Source: Anaerolineae bacterium (GTDB lineage Bacteria; Chloroflexota; Anaerolineae; 4572-78; J111). From it: a stretch of DNA of 28,183 nt. Location of the stretch: the NCBI GenBank assembly GCA_023382535.1, contig JAHDWA010000096.1:1-28183 (forward strand), read 5' to 3'. A program made the translations under genes and the position numbers. Of the stretch, positions 1 through 7,691 are shown piece after piece; within the stretch, counting starts at the first letter, position 1, and the number at the start of each line of letters is the position of its first letter. The notes under the pieces were generated by a model. That model had not been told where the DNA came from. It was given only the letters and a program-made list of their open reading frames with translations, and searched no databases.

Positions 1-101
1 TGGCCATGACTCACCTGAAGCAAGCGGTGACCATCTTCGCTGAAATTGGCGCGGAGGCCGGTGCGCCCCAGCCGGAAATCTGGAAATTGGTGGAATGGTA
101 G
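1..101 (+). CDS. C-terminal end of an unidentified protein (partial)
   Basis: The frame beginning at base 3 is open from the window edge to a TAG at 99-101 and encodes 32 residues, including LKQAVTIFAEIGAEAGAPQP and ending KLVEW. The helical, Ala/Glu-rich tail resembles the last repeat of tetratricopeptide-repeat proteins, but too little is present to be sure. The insertion sequence starts only about 10 bases after this stop codon, so the gene's own 3' untranslated region or terminator has probably been displaced. Confidence 0.45.
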   Translation, partial: AMTHLKQAVTIFAEIGAEAGAPQPEIWKLVEW

Positions 102-111
102 ATCTTAACTA

Positions 112-140
112 CCTAAGTTTTGCCCAAAATAATGACAACG
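112..140 (+). repeat. Left terminal inverted repeat of the insertion sequence
   Basis: The sequence pairs with the reverse complement of 1573-1601 with about six mismatches. It is the end distal to the transposase start, since the transposase runs on the minus strand. Confidence 0.75.
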
Positions 141-203
141 TTCCAGGGTGACAGCAGGGAACGTAAGGCCAGAGCTACGGGCTGGGCCATTGGATCAGCG
201 GGA

Positions 204-1553
204 TTAAGGACAAGCATACTTACCCGCTGGCTCTCGTCTAAAAAAAACGCCGCCGGGTATATGAAGTACATCCCGGATGAACCTTAACAGGCCCAATTGG
301 GTTACGGCGGGCCAACGCTGGGCTAACCATTGTTGGAACCAGATCAGTAGATTGTGGGCCAAAACATTCAAGTGGGTCAGCATTTGTTGGGCTGCGAAGG
401 ATTGCTTGTTGCGTTTGGTAATCCCCAGGCCTTGCTTATCTTCTTTGAGGCCGATTTCGATGCCTCCGGCGCGCAGGTCGTAAAAGTAGACATAGGCAAA
501 CATCTGGGCCAAGGGTTGAGCCATTTGCTCTGGGAGCAAGCCAGCTAAAGCACTGACGACCGCTGCGGATAGGGTGGACAGGACAATGCCGATGCCCCAC
601 TGCCCATTTTTCTTGCGAGTGCGGACGGCAATCCGGGAGATGGGACGAACATACTCGGTTGCGGGGAGCGTGACCCAACCGACTTGTCGGCCTGGGACTT
701 GCGGATCATCATACCAGGTCTTGACACTGGCGGCTAACTGTTGGGCCCGCCGCCAATTGCCTTCTTTGGTATGAAGTTGATACCCTTGGCCTAGCAGTTC
801 ATTGACCTGATTGAGACTGCCGCCGTGACCATCAATTCGCAGAATCGTTCGCTGTCGCCGGGCCAGGTCCAAAGCCAGGACTTGCTCGGCTTGCTTAAGC
901 AGTTCGGGTAAAACGGAGTGAAGGGTGATATTGCCCGGATAAATTTGATCCACCACAATCTCCTGATACCAGGTTGCCCAGACCCGGCCCAGTTGTCGTC
1001 CACGCCGGTTACGCTGATGGGCAAAATAGCCCTTGCTAGCAAAGGCGGCTTTGGGACCACATGGCTGACCACTAAGGTCAATATCCAGCAGTTGCCAGTG
1101 GTGCTGATAATCGTGACGATACCCGTCACTATGCTGGCGATATAACTCGCTTAAGGCTTGGCTCATTTGTTGCACATTCACGCTGGTACAAGCGTTAAAG
1201 GTTTCGCTAATGACCGACTGCTCAGCACACCGTTCTCGACCAAAGGCCCGTTGTAAAGCCCGGTCGGCCCGTACCCGCTTGTTTGCTTCGACCAAGCCTC
1301 GACCACCGGCTAAAATGGTTATCAAGGCATCCGTCAGTTTCTCAAGCGGACTATCTTTGACGGTTTTCTGGGCTATACTCACATAGCGACCAATGACCTC
1401 TATGACCTTGAGTTGTTCCATTTTGATACCCAGGGCCAGTAAGGTCGCCCGGCTGGTAAAGTGACAATTCGGCACAGTTATGTTATTGTTTGACACGGTG
1501 ATGAACCTCCTGCGATTTTGGTTTGGTTTTGGGTTGATCGTAGTCTGGTTCAT
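204..1553 (-). CDS. DDE transposase, IS4-superfamily type (IS1380/IS1634-like)
   Basis: A protein of about 449 residues filling the insertion sequence. Acidic candidates of a DDE active site are visible: Asp in LLDIDLSG, Asp in LRIDGHGGS, and Glu in YDLRAGGIEIGLKEDK. The last resembles the Y-R-E-K signature of IS4-type transposases and is followed by KRNKQSFAAQQM and an LNVLAHNLLIW helix, as in IS1380-like proteins. ATG at 1553 is directly preceded by a GTG at 1556, and either could be used. The frame has no internal stop, so the enzyme may be active. The exact family is uncertain, because the spacing between R and E is not the textbook one. A 6-bp duplication would suit IS1634 better than IS1380. 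Confidence 0.85.
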   Translation of the reverse strand: MNQTTINPKPNQNRRRFITVSNNNITVPNCHFTSRATLLALGIKMEQLKVIEVIGRYVSIAQKTVKDSPLEKLTDALITILAGGRGLVEANKRVRADRALQRAFGRERCAEQSVISETFNACTSVNVQQMSQALSELYRQHSDGYRHDYQHHWQLLDIDLSGQPCGPKAAFASKGYFAHQRNRRGRQLGRVWATWYQEIVVDQIYPGNITLHSVLPELLKQAEQVLALDLARRQRTILRIDGHGGSLNQVNELLGQGYQLHTKEGNWRRAQQLAASVKTWYDDPQVPGRQVGWVTLPATEYVRPISRIAVRTRKKNGQWGIGIVLSTLSAAVVSALAGLLPEQMAQPLAQMFAYVYFYDLRAGGIEIGLKEDKQGLGITKRNKQSFAAQQMLTHLNVLAHNLLIWFQQWLAQRWPAVTQLGLLRFIRDVLHIPGGVFFRREPAGKYACP

Positions 1554-1572
1554 CACCCTATTTATGCAAGTT

Positions 1573-1601
1573 CGTTGCCACTATTTTGGCCTAAATTTTG
1601 G
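1573..1601 (-). repeat. Right terminal inverted repeat of the insertion sequence
   Basis: This end lies upstream of the transposase start and matches the left end in inverted orientation. The outer boundary is set by the TAACTA repeat that follows at 1602. It is 36 bases from the sufE start codon, so any earlier sufE promoter was moved away or replaced. Confidence 0.75.
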
Positions 1602-1637
1602 TAACTACAATAACAAAATAAACGTAAAGGATAAAGC

Positions 1638-2084
1638 ATGAGTGAAGCAGTGGATAACATTCCTCCCCGGCTGGAGGAAATTGTCGAAGAGTTTGGCGAG
1701 GTGGAGGGGCAGGAAAAACTGGAGCTGTTGCTCGAATATTCCGAAAATATGCCGCCTTTGCCGGACTGGTTGAACAAAGGGACCAATATGGAGCAAGTTC
1801 ATGAATGTATGACCCCGGTCTTTGTCCATGCCGAGCAGGAAAACGGGGGCATGGTCTTTTACTTTGACGTACCGCCGGAATCGCCGACGGTGCGGGGCTA
1901 CGCTGCAATTTTGGGCGAAGGGCTGCGCGGTGTGCCGCCGGAACAAATTGTCACCATTCCCACGGATTTTTACCTGCGGATGGGACTGCACAAGGTTCTA
2001 TCCCAACAACGTCTCCGGGGGATTACCGCCCTCCTGGCCTATCTCAAGCGTTTGGCGCGAGAAAAACTGCAAGGGAACTCGTAG
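1638..2084 (+). CDS. sufE: SufE-family cysteine desulfuration protein
   Basis: 148 residues, the usual SufE length. SufE accepts persulfide sulfur from a cysteine desulfurase (SufS type) and passes it to the Suf scaffold for iron-sulfur cluster assembly in the cytoplasm. The family core is visible: an N-terminal PPRLEEIVEEFGEVEG helix, LPDWLNKGTNMEQVHEC with the expected acceptor Cys57, then MTPVFVHAE, and a C-terminal GLHKVLSQQRLRGITALLAYLK helix pair. No sufS lies next to it in the window. ATG at 1638 is preceded by a weak AAAGGA. The insertion sequence ends 36 bases upstream, which leaves little room for a native promoter. Confidence 0.88.
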   Translation: MSEAVDNIPPRLEEIVEEFGEVEGQEKLELLLEYSENMPPLPDWLNKGTNMEQVHECMTPVFVHAEQENGGMVFYFDVPPESPTVRGYAAILGEGLRGVPPEQIVTIPTDFYLRMGLHKVLSQQRLRGITALLAYLKRLAREKLQGNS

Positions 2085-2145
2085 AACTAAAGGAGCTAAA
2101 GGACTTGGTTCCCCCGCGTTCTTGCCAGTTCCCCGTTATTATCTT

Positions 2146-3231
2146 ATGTCTCAACAAACCTCAACTCAAACCCTCTACCCCTTTTCGGCAGTGGTCGGCC
2201 AGGAGGCGATGCAACTGGCCCTGCTGCTGAATGCCATTAATCCCGCAATTGGCGGCGTGCTCGTTCGTGGTCAAAAAGGAACGGCCAAATCAACGGCAGC
2301 GCGGGCTTTGGCGCTGCTGCTCCCGCCTCTTGAAAAAGCAGATTTGATGATTGAGATGAGAACTACGGGCCGGACGGACTCTATTCATTTCTCCCGGTCT
2401 GCTTCGACCTCTCGTTTTGTGGAACTGCCGGTGGGAGCCAGCGACGACCGGGTCGTCGGGACGCTGGACATCGAGCATGCTCTGCAGGCAGGCCAGCGCC
2501 GTTTTGAGCCGGGACTGCTGGCTCAGGCGCACGGCGGTATTTTATATGTGGATGAGGTCAACTTGTTGGCCGACCACATTGTGGACGTGCTGCTGGATGC
2601 CGCTGCTTCGGGGATTAATACGGTGGAGCGCGAGGGTATCAGCGTTAGCCATCCCGCCCGCTTTATTCTGGTAGGAACCATGAACCCGGAAGAGGGCGAC
2701 TTGCGCCCGCAACTTCTGGATCGCTTTGGTCTGGCCGTCGAGGTAGCCGGCCAGCCGGAGCCGGCCGTACGGGCCGAAATTGTCCGCCGCCGCATTGCCT
2801 ATGAGGTCAACCCTGCTGGATTTTACGAACGTTTTGCCGAGTCAGAGGAACTTTTGCGGCGGCGTATTGTCGAGGCACAGGCTTTACTGCCTCAAGTTAC
2901 CTTGAGTGAAGGGCTGCTGGAACTCATTACGCACATCTGCGCTGGCAGCGGAGTGGACGGTCTGCGGGCGGATATTACCATATACAAAACCGCTCTGACC
3001 CTGGCCGCCTGGGAAGGTCGCCGCCAGGTTACGGTGAAAGATGTGCGCCAGGCGGCCGAGTTAGCCCTGCTCCATCGCCGCCGCCGCCAACCGTTTGAAG
3101 AGCCGGGGCTGGATCAGCAGCAGTTGGATGACCTGATTCAACAGCATCGCCCGGAGAGCAGAGGAGCAGAGGAGCAAGGGAGCAGAGGAGATAAAGAAGA
3201 TACCTCCAATGACGATACGGAGGGTGAGTGA
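2146..3231 (+). CDS. ChlI/BchI-like AAA+ ATPase subunit of a magnesium/cobalt chelatase
   Basis: 361 residues. AAA+ ATPases of this family drive metal insertion into tetrapyrroles together with a VWA-domain subunit and a large H/CobN subunit. Visible motifs are FSAVVGQEAMQLALLLNAI, Walker A GQKGTAKST at residues 42-50, the ELPVGASDDRVVGTLDIE insert typical of ChlI, Walker B GGILYVDEVNLL near 128-139, GTMNPEEGDLRPQLLDRFGL, and a C-terminal SGVDGLRADITIYKTA lid helix. The frame is open further upstream, but ATG 2146 gives the canonical N-terminus. The last 35 residues come from a purine-rich GAGCAGAGGAGCAG-type repeat. The gene overlaps the next one by 23 bases, so the two are probably translated as a pair. 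No cobN or chlH is in the window. The cobalt context suggests cobaltochelatase, but this is inferred. Confidence 0.85.
   Translation: MSQQTSTQTLYPFSAVVGQEAMQLALLLNAINPAIGGVLVRGQKGTAKSTAARALALLLPPLEKADLMIEMRTTGRTDSIHFSRSASTSRFVELPVGASDDRVVGTLDIEHALQAGQRRFEPGLLAQAHGGILYVDEVNLLADHIVDVLLDAAASGINTVEREGISVSHPARFILVGTMNPEEGDLRPQLLDRFGLAVEVAGQPEPAVRAEIVRRRIAYEVNPAGFYERFAESEELLRRRIVEAQALLPQVTLSEGLLELITHICAGSGVDGLRADITIYKTALTLAAWEGRRQVTVKDVRQAAELALLHRRRRQPFEEPGLDQQQLDDLIQQHRPESRGAEEQGSRGDKEDTSNDDTEGE
3154..3196 (+). repeat. Purine-rich GAGCAG repeat at the end of the ChlI-like gene
   Basis: Tandem variants of GAGCAGAGGAGCAG fill this stretch and are translated as RGAEEQGSRG. The same flavour of repeat recurs, sometimes in inverted orientation, near 3518-3553, 17734-17753 and 18405-18437. 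Confidence 0.75.
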
Positions 3232-4144
3232 GGATACCTCACGAGAAGATCCTCAGCCCCCAGCCGGCGATGGCCGGCAGTCGTCACCTGACCAGACTTT
3301 TGCCCCCGGCGAACCTTTTACCATCCGCAAAATTGCGCCCCCTATCCCCGGACGGCAGCCGCAGCCGGGCCGGGGCCGGCGCAGCCAAACAATAGCGGTC
3401 AACCAAGGCGGTCACTATATTCGTGCTGCCGTGCCCCAGGGCAGCGTGCGGGATGTGGCGGTGGATGCCACTTTAAGAGCGGCTGCTCTTCGTTGTGTGG
3501 AGGGGAGAACAGTGGAGTCTCCCCCGCTCCCCCGCTCCTCTGCTCCCCTGCGCGTTCTCCCCACCGACTTGCGGACCAAAGTCCGCCGCGCCCGCACCGG
3601 AAATTTAATCTTGTTTGTCGTAGATGCTTCCGGTTCGATGGGGGCGCGCCAGCGGATGGTGGCGGTTAAGGGCGCCATGCTGAGCCTGCTGCTGGATGCC
3701 TATCAAAAGCGGGACCGGGTGGGTCTGATTGCTTTTCGCGGGCCAGGGGCGGAATTGCTGGTGCCGCCGACCAATTCGGTCGAACTGGCCGAGCAGTACT
3801 TGCGGCACATGCCCACCGGCGGGCGGACACCCCTGGCCGCCGGTTTGCAGTTGGCCGAACGGGTTTTGGTCAGTCACCTGCAACGGGATGCTGCTCTGAC
3901 GCCGCTGCTGGTCCTGCTAACCGACGGCCGGCCTAATGTCGGGACCCCGGCTCAACTCCGCTACGCGGCGCTGTCTCTGGCCCAAAAACGCATTGCCAGC
4001 CTGGTGCTGGATAGCGAGCAGGGTTTTGTCCGGCTGGGGGCGGCGCGCGAGGTGGCTGTCTGGCTCAACGCCGAATACCTGCCCCTGGAGCAACTGCGGG
4101 CCGGGGTGATCGCCGGGCGGGTTCGACAAAAGTTGAACGGTTAA
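3209..4144 (+). CDS. VWA-domain (ChlD/BchD C-terminal-like) chelatase subunit
   Basis: 311 residues. The C-terminal half is a von Willebrand A domain with a complete metal-ion-dependent adhesion site: DASGSMG (about residue 139), the Thr of GGRTPLAAG (about 205) and LLTDGRPN (about 236). This matches the C-terminal part of ChlD/BchD, which pairs with a ChlI-type ATPase. The N-terminal half is the Pro/Arg-rich, low-complexity part typical of ChlD linkers and contains ATLRAAALR. An inserted segment at about residues 98-118 (Ser/Pro-rich) is encoded by a GC-rich inverted repeat. ATG 3209 lies inside the 3' end of the ATPase gene, in another frame. The two genes together have the layout of a single long ChlD-type protein split in two. 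Confidence 0.82.
   Translation: MTIRRVSEDTSREDPQPPAGDGRQSSPDQTFAPGEPFTIRKIAPPIPGRQPQPGRGRRSQTIAVNQGGHYIRAAVPQGSVRDVAVDATLRAAALRCVEGRTVESPPLPRSSAPLRVLPTDLRTKVRRARTGNLILFVVDASGSMGARQRMVAVKGAMLSLLLDAYQKRDRVGLIAFRGPGAELLVPPTNSVELAEQYLRHMPTGGRTPLAAGLQLAERVLVSHLQRDAALTPLLVLLTDGRPNVGTPAQLRYAALSLAQKRIASLVLDSEQGFVRLGAAREVAVWLNAEYLPLEQLRAGVIAGRVRQKLNG
3502..3562. repeat. Inverted repeat with CT-rich core inserted in the VWA gene
   Basis: GGGGAGAAC at 3502-3510 is matched exactly by GTTCTCCCC at 3554-3562. The core holds CCCCCGCTCCCCCGCTCC, the reverse-complement flavour of the GAGCAG repeat. It is translated in frame as a Ser/Pro-rich loop between AALRC and the conserved LPTDLRTKV. Confidence 0.7.
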
Positions 4145-4150
4145 CTTGAT

Positions 4151-4178
4151 TTGCTTTTCTATTCTAACTTTATATAAT
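4151..4178 (+). promoter_or_regulatory. Candidate promoter for the riboswitch-cbiMNQO transcript
   Basis: A perfect -10 box TATAAT at 4173-4178 is preceded, 16 bases upstream, by a weak -35 TTGCTT at 4151-4156. Transcription would start near 4185, just before the riboswitch aptamer. Confidence 0.5.
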
Positions 4179-4204
4179 CCGATTATTCATTAACAAGATT
4201 CAGT

Positions 4205-4440
<236 letters not shown>

Positions 4441-4484
4441 AGGATTATCCTCTAATCTGATAGCCAAAGACACAGCTTCGATCC

Positions 4485-4524
4485 CCCGATCTGGCAAATG
4501 GAACAGGTCGGGCTTTTGTTTTTT
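4485..4524 (+). terminator. Intrinsic terminator / expression platform of riboswitch 1
   Basis: CCCGATCT (4485-4492) pairs with AGGTCGGG (4505-4512) with one G-U pair. It is followed by CTTTTGTTTTTT. Its position between the aptamer and cbiM makes it the likely switch-controlled terminator. Confidence 0.75.
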
Positions 4525-4674
4525 GGCTGAAGTCCCCAGCCCTGACCAATTGATCCAGACGACCTCTCTCTCTTCGCGATTTAGGCTGTCGAAGAGACGC
4601 GGGAGGGATGAACTTATGGTCTGATTTTACCTTACCTCATTTCACAAACTACCCAGAATAATATAGAGGTCGCT

Positions 4675-5478
4675 ATGTTTCAAAAATTGTCACTTAAAAG
4701 ATTACGCCAACAAAAAATGTTCACGCAACCCGGAAAAATTGGCTGGGGGTTGCTGGCGTTGCTGCTGCTTAGCGCTCAAATTGTCTGGGCAAACTCTAAT
4801 GCGGCCCCGCCAAAGATGCATATTATGGAGGGTTTCCTGCCCTTGGGGTGGGCCGTCTTTTGGTGGATAGTGGCTATTCCCTTCTGGGTAATCGGCTTTA
4901 TGAGAGTTCGTAAGGTGATTGCGGAAAAGCCCCAACAACGAATCATGCTGGGGTTGGCCGGCGGCTTCATTTTTGTGCTCAGCGCCTTAAAGATTCCCAG
5001 CGTGACCGGCTCAAGCAGCCATCCAACGGGCACAGGGCTGGGCAGCCTGCTGTTCGGACCGTTCATTACCGCCATCCTCGGTACCATCGCCCTGATCTTT
5101 CAGGCGCTATTGGTGGCGCATGGCGGCATATCTACCCTGGGCGCCAATGCCGTAAGTATGGCAATTGGGGGCCCTTTAATTGCTTACTACTTGATTTGGC
5201 TTCCGCTGAAAGGCAAAACACCAAGCTGGTTGAGCGTATTCGCTACTGCTTTTGTGGCCGACCTGGCTACCTATATGATTACTACCACCCAATTAGCTTT
5301 GGCCTTCCCGGATCCCGTAAGCGGTCTTATGGGTTCGTGGCTGACCTTTGCCGGTATTTTTGCGCTTACTCAAATCCCGCTGGCCGTTGCCGAGGGTATT
5401 CTCACCGTGCTGATCTTTAACGCTTTGCAGTCAACCGCAACGGCCGAGTTGCAAGAACTTGGTTTAGAGGGAGTATAA
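4675..5478 (+). CDS. cbiM: Cobalt ECF transporter S component CbiM
   Basis: 267 residues. CbiM is the membrane substrate-binding part of the CbiMNQO cobalt importer. Its diagnostic MHIMEGFLPLGWAVFWW starts at residue 48 and is followed by several membrane helices, a SSHPTGTGLGSLLFGP loop, and the LTQIPLAVAEG segment of the family. In CbiM the Met-His start of this motif normally forms the new N-terminus after signal cleavage. Here a signal-like segment (GLLALLLLSAQIVWA) is separated from Met-His by NSNAAPPK, so cleavage after WA would leave a short extension. ATG 4675 follows GAGGT. It is the first gene of a riboswitch-controlled operon, 1 base from cbiN. Confidence 0.95.
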   Translation: MFQKLSLKRLRQQKMFTQPGKIGWGLLALLLLSAQIVWANSNAAPPKMHIMEGFLPLGWAVFWWIVAIPFWVIGFMRVRKVIAEKPQQRIMLGLAGGFIFVLSALKIPSVTGSSSHPTGTGLGSLLFGPFITAILGTIALIFQALLVAHGGISTLGANAVSMAIGGPLIAYYLIWLPLKGKTPSWLSVFATAFVADLATYMITTTQLALAFPDPVSGLMGSWLTFAGIFALTQIPLAVAEGILTVLIFNALQSTATAELQELGLEGV

Positions 5479-5479
5479 A

Positions 5480-5821
5480 ATGAGTACACAGGTCCAACGC
5501 CAACCAACTAAGAGGTACAGTGTATGGGTCATCATTCCAGGTATTGTAGCAATTATCCTGCTCATGGTGATCCCGCTGTTGATCAATAAGGATAGCGAGT
5601 TCGGCGGCTCTGACGGCGCAGGGTCCGAGGCTATTACTACCATTGCCCCTGACTATAATTCAGAATGGACCACTAATTGGTGGAAGCCGCCAGGAGGCGA
5701 GACGGAGAGCGCCCTGTTTGCCCTGCAAGCCACCGTTGGCGGCATCTTGATTGGCTATTTCTTTGGCTACCTGCATGGTCGAAAAAGAGGCCGCCAAGAT
5801 GGTGCTGCGAATAACACCTGA
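5480..5821 (+). CDS. cbiN: Cobalt transport protein CbiN
   Basis: 113 residues with two membrane helices (about 15-36 and 80-98) and the family's loop signature DSEFGGSDGAGSEAI between them, followed by FALQATVGGILIGYFFGY. CbiN is a small auxiliary subunit that aids metal loading of CbiM. The start is 1 base after the cbiM stop, so the two are translated together. The Arg/Lys-rich tail (HGRKRGRQDG) fits a cytoplasmic C-terminus. Confidence 0.93.
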   Translation: MSTQVQRQPTKRYSVWVIIPGIVAIILLMVIPLLINKDSEFGGSDGAGSEAITTIAPDYNSEWTTNWWKPPGGETESALFALQATVGGILIGYFFGYLHGRKRGRQDGAANNT

Positions 5822-5854
5822 GCCTTACGAGTTTTGAGCTTCAAAATCGGTGGT

Positions 5855-5937
5855 CAAGCTGCCCATAGGGGCTTTTGGCTCGAAGAGTGAAAGGTTGGAA
5901 GGTTGGGTCAAACGGCATCCAGCCTTCCAATTGTTTT
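5855..5937. repeat. Dispersed repeat with hairpin between cbiN and cbiQ
   Basis: GCCCATAGGGGCTTTTGGCT and the following CGAAGAG...GGTTGGAAGGTTGG resemble, in reverse complement, the segment at 18445-18499 inside the cbiE-cbiT gene. TTGGAAGGTTGG (5895-5906) can also pair with CCAGCCTTCCAA (5919-5930), followed by TTGTTTT, so the element could act as a weak terminator or processing hairpin inside the operon. Confidence 0.65.
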
Positions 5938-5954
5938 AACAGGAAGAACCGCTT

Positions 5955-6734
5955 TTGCACATCATTGACCAGCATCCCCATCATAATCGTATCCGTAGTG
6001 TTGATCCAGCCTATAAAGTGGGGCTGGTTCTGACCGTTTTGCTGCTCTGTTTGGTACTCAACAAGCCGCTGGTAGGCATGGTTGCCGTAGGCTGGATGTA
6101 TCTGCTGGCCCTGCGGTTGGCTGGTTTAGGTTGGCGGACCTTTGGCCAGGTGGTGCTGGTTGAAGGAACTTTTATGATCCTCACCACTATAGGCGTAGTG
6201 GTCAGTGTTAGCCTGACCGACCCCGGAAATGTTTCTCCCTGGGCGCTGCGTTTGGGGCCGTTCTGGCTTTCCAGTTCGCCTGCCTCCCTTTACCAGGGGG
6301 TCACTCTGGTGGCTCGCGCCCTGGGAGCCGCTTCAGCCATGAATTTTCTGGCCCTGACCACGCCGCTGGTGGATATACTCGAGCTATTTCGTCGCTGGCA
6401 TATGCCGCTGATTCTGGTTGATATTATGGCTATTATTTATCGGTTCATTTTTGTGTTGCTGGAAAGCCTGAACACGATGTATGTGGCGCAGGATAGCCGT
6501 CTGGGCTATAACACCTCTTACTGGCGAACGATGAACAGCGCGGCCCTGCTGGGCAGCCGCCTGTTTATTGATGCCTTTCAGCGGAGCCGTCGCCTGCAAA
6601 TTGCCCTGGACTCCCGCGGCTATGAAGGTGGTGACTTACAGGTACTGCCGTCACCCTACAAGTCTGACTCCAGAATCGTATGGCTTGGCCTGGTGATCGC
6701 CACAAGCTTGTGGCTGGTATGGCTGATAGCATGA
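5955..6734 (+). CDS. cbiQ: Cobalt ECF transporter T component CbiQ
   Basis: 259 residues with about five to six hydrophobic helices. CbiQ is the transmembrane coupling subunit that links CbiM to the ATPase. The N-terminus MHIIDQHPHHNRIRSVDPAYK is typical of CbiQ. The cytoplasmic coupling motifs appear as SRRLQIALDSRGYEGG near residues 210-226, with the Ala-x-x-x-Arg-Gly pattern. The start is a TTG at 5955, chosen because AGGAAG at 5941-5946 is well spaced and the family N-terminus begins there. It is separated from cbiN by 133 bases that hold a dispersed repeat. It overlaps cbiO by ATGA. Confidence 0.93.
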   Translation: MHIIDQHPHHNRIRSVDPAYKVGLVLTVLLLCLVLNKPLVGMVAVGWMYLLALRLAGLGWRTFGQVVLVEGTFMILTTIGVVVSVSLTDPGNVSPWALRLGPFWLSSSPASLYQGVTLVARALGAASAMNFLALTTPLVDILELFRRWHMPLILVDIMAIIYRFIFVLLESLNTMYVAQDSRLGYNTSYWRTMNSAALLGSRLFIDAFQRSRRLQIALDSRGYEGGDLQVLPSPYKSDSRIVWLGLVIATSLWLVWLIA

Positions 6735-7543
6735 TCCCGATTTTTGAATTCAAAGATGTTTGCTACAAATATCCCACTCACGACGACCAACCGGCTCTGC
6801 AGGCTCTCAGCGTTATCCTACCGCAGGGCGAGAAAATTGCGGTGGTGGGCCGTAACGGGTCGGGCAAGTCAACCTTTTTTTTGCACTGCAACGGCCTTTA
6901 CCGGCCGCAGTCTGGCCAAGTGTTCTTCAAAGGGCAACCGCTGGCGTACGACCGTAAATCGCTCAAGTGGCTGCGGCAGCAGGTGGGTCTGGTTTTCCAA
7001 AATCCCGACGACCAGCTTTTCAGCGCCAGTGTGGCTCAGGACATCAGCTTTGGCCCACTCAACCTGGGCCTAACCGAAGGGGAAGCTCGCCGCCGGGTTC
7101 AAGCTGCGGCTGTGGTATGTGAGATTACACATTTATTGGAGCGACCCACTCACGCCTTGAGCGGTGGCGAAAAAGCTCGGGTAGCTCTGGCCGGGGTATT
7201 GGCGATGGAGCCAGAGGTGCTGGTCGCTGATGAGCCGATGGCCAGCCTGGACCCCTGGGTGCAACTGACCATTTTTGAAATTTTGCAGCGTTTCTATGAT
7301 CAGGGTAAAACTATTCTAATGGCCACTCATAACCTGTCCGTCGTTCGTTACTGGGCCAGTTATGTGGTGGTCCTGCAGACGGGCCAGGTAGTTTTCGCCG
7401 GTTCGCCCCAGGCCCTGTTAGCCGACCAGGCCGTCCTGGATAAAACGGGTTTGTCGAAGGTTTGGTGGAAGGTGGATACAGCTTTTCCAGAGGACGATGG
7501 TCAATGGAGGCAAATGCCTAATATCAATCCACCAACATCCTAG
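6731..7543 (+). CDS. cbiO: Cobalt ECF transporter ATPase CbiO
   Basis: 270 residues from ATG 6731, which overlaps the cbiQ stop as ATGA. An in-frame upstream ATG at 6680 would give a non-conserved 17-residue extension. All ABC ATPase motifs are present: Walker A GRNGSGKST (about 40-48), Q-loop FQNPDDQLFS, signature LSGGEKARVALAG (about 143), Walker B VLVADEPMASLD and H-loop MATHNL. The QNPDDQ form is typical of ECF-type ATPases. It powers cobalt import with CbiM, CbiN and CbiQ. Confidence 0.95.
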   Translation: MIPIFEFKDVCYKYPTHDDQPALQALSVILPQGEKIAVVGRNGSGKSTFFLHCNGLYRPQSGQVFFKGQPLAYDRKSLKWLRQQVGLVFQNPDDQLFSASVAQDISFGPLNLGLTEGEARRRVQAAAVVCEITHLLERPTHALSGGEKARVALAGVLAMEPEVLVADEPMASLDPWVQLTIFEILQRFYDQGKTILMATHNLSVVRYWASYVVVLQTGQVVFAGSPQALLADQAVLDKTGLSKVWWKVDTAFPEDDGQWRQMPNINPPTS

Positions 7544-7570
7544 GACACGCGAAGGAGACAACTTGCCGTG

Positions 7571-7598
7571 GGTACAGACCCGTCTGTTCTACCTTTTT
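7571..7598 (+). terminator. Weak candidate terminator after cbiO
   Basis: GGTA and CAGAC pair with GTCTG and TACC, with a 3-base bulge and a tiny loop, followed by TTTTT. The T-run overlaps the -35 box of the next promoter. The stem is imperfect, so this is only a candidate. Confidence 0.35.
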
Positions 7599-7625
7599 GA
7601 CAAGCAAAGGGAAGTTGGATATACT
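7597..7625 (+). promoter_or_regulatory. Near-consensus promoter of the cys-met block
   Basis: TTGACA at 7597-7602 and TATACT at 7620-7625 are separated by exactly 17 bases. Transcription would begin near 7632, leaving a leader of about 265 bases before cysK. That leader contains the Cys-rich reading frame and a terminator. Confidence 0.8.
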
Positions 7626-7691
7626 CCCCTAACCGATTTACTGCTCTACAGGCCGAATTCAATGTTTCAGTTAATTTTCTTTAAATTCAAC

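Larger units (their letters stand above)
106..1607. mobile_element. Complete insertion sequence with inverted ends and candidate 6-bp target duplication
   Basis: A transposase gene is bracketed by two imperfect inverted repeats, 112-140 and 1573-1601, which match at about 23 of 29 positions (outer CC, central CCAAAATA, inner CAACG). Directly outside each end is the same hexamer TAACTA (106-111 and 1602-1607), which fits a target-site duplication. The element is therefore about 1.49 kb with one gene. An intact transposase frame plus recognisable duplication suggests a recent insertion. It sits between a stop codon at 101 and the sufE start at 1638. Confidence 0.8.

Noticed and set aside
1822..2145. 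A 108-residue upstream extension of the ChlI-like gene
   Set aside because: This part lies over sufE in another frame. The conserved ChlI N-terminus starts at ATG 2146.
6680..6730. Upstream start for cbiO
   Set aside because: It would extend the ATPase by 17 non-conserved residues deep into cbiQ, whereas ATG 6731 gives the ATGA overlap and the usual N-terminus.
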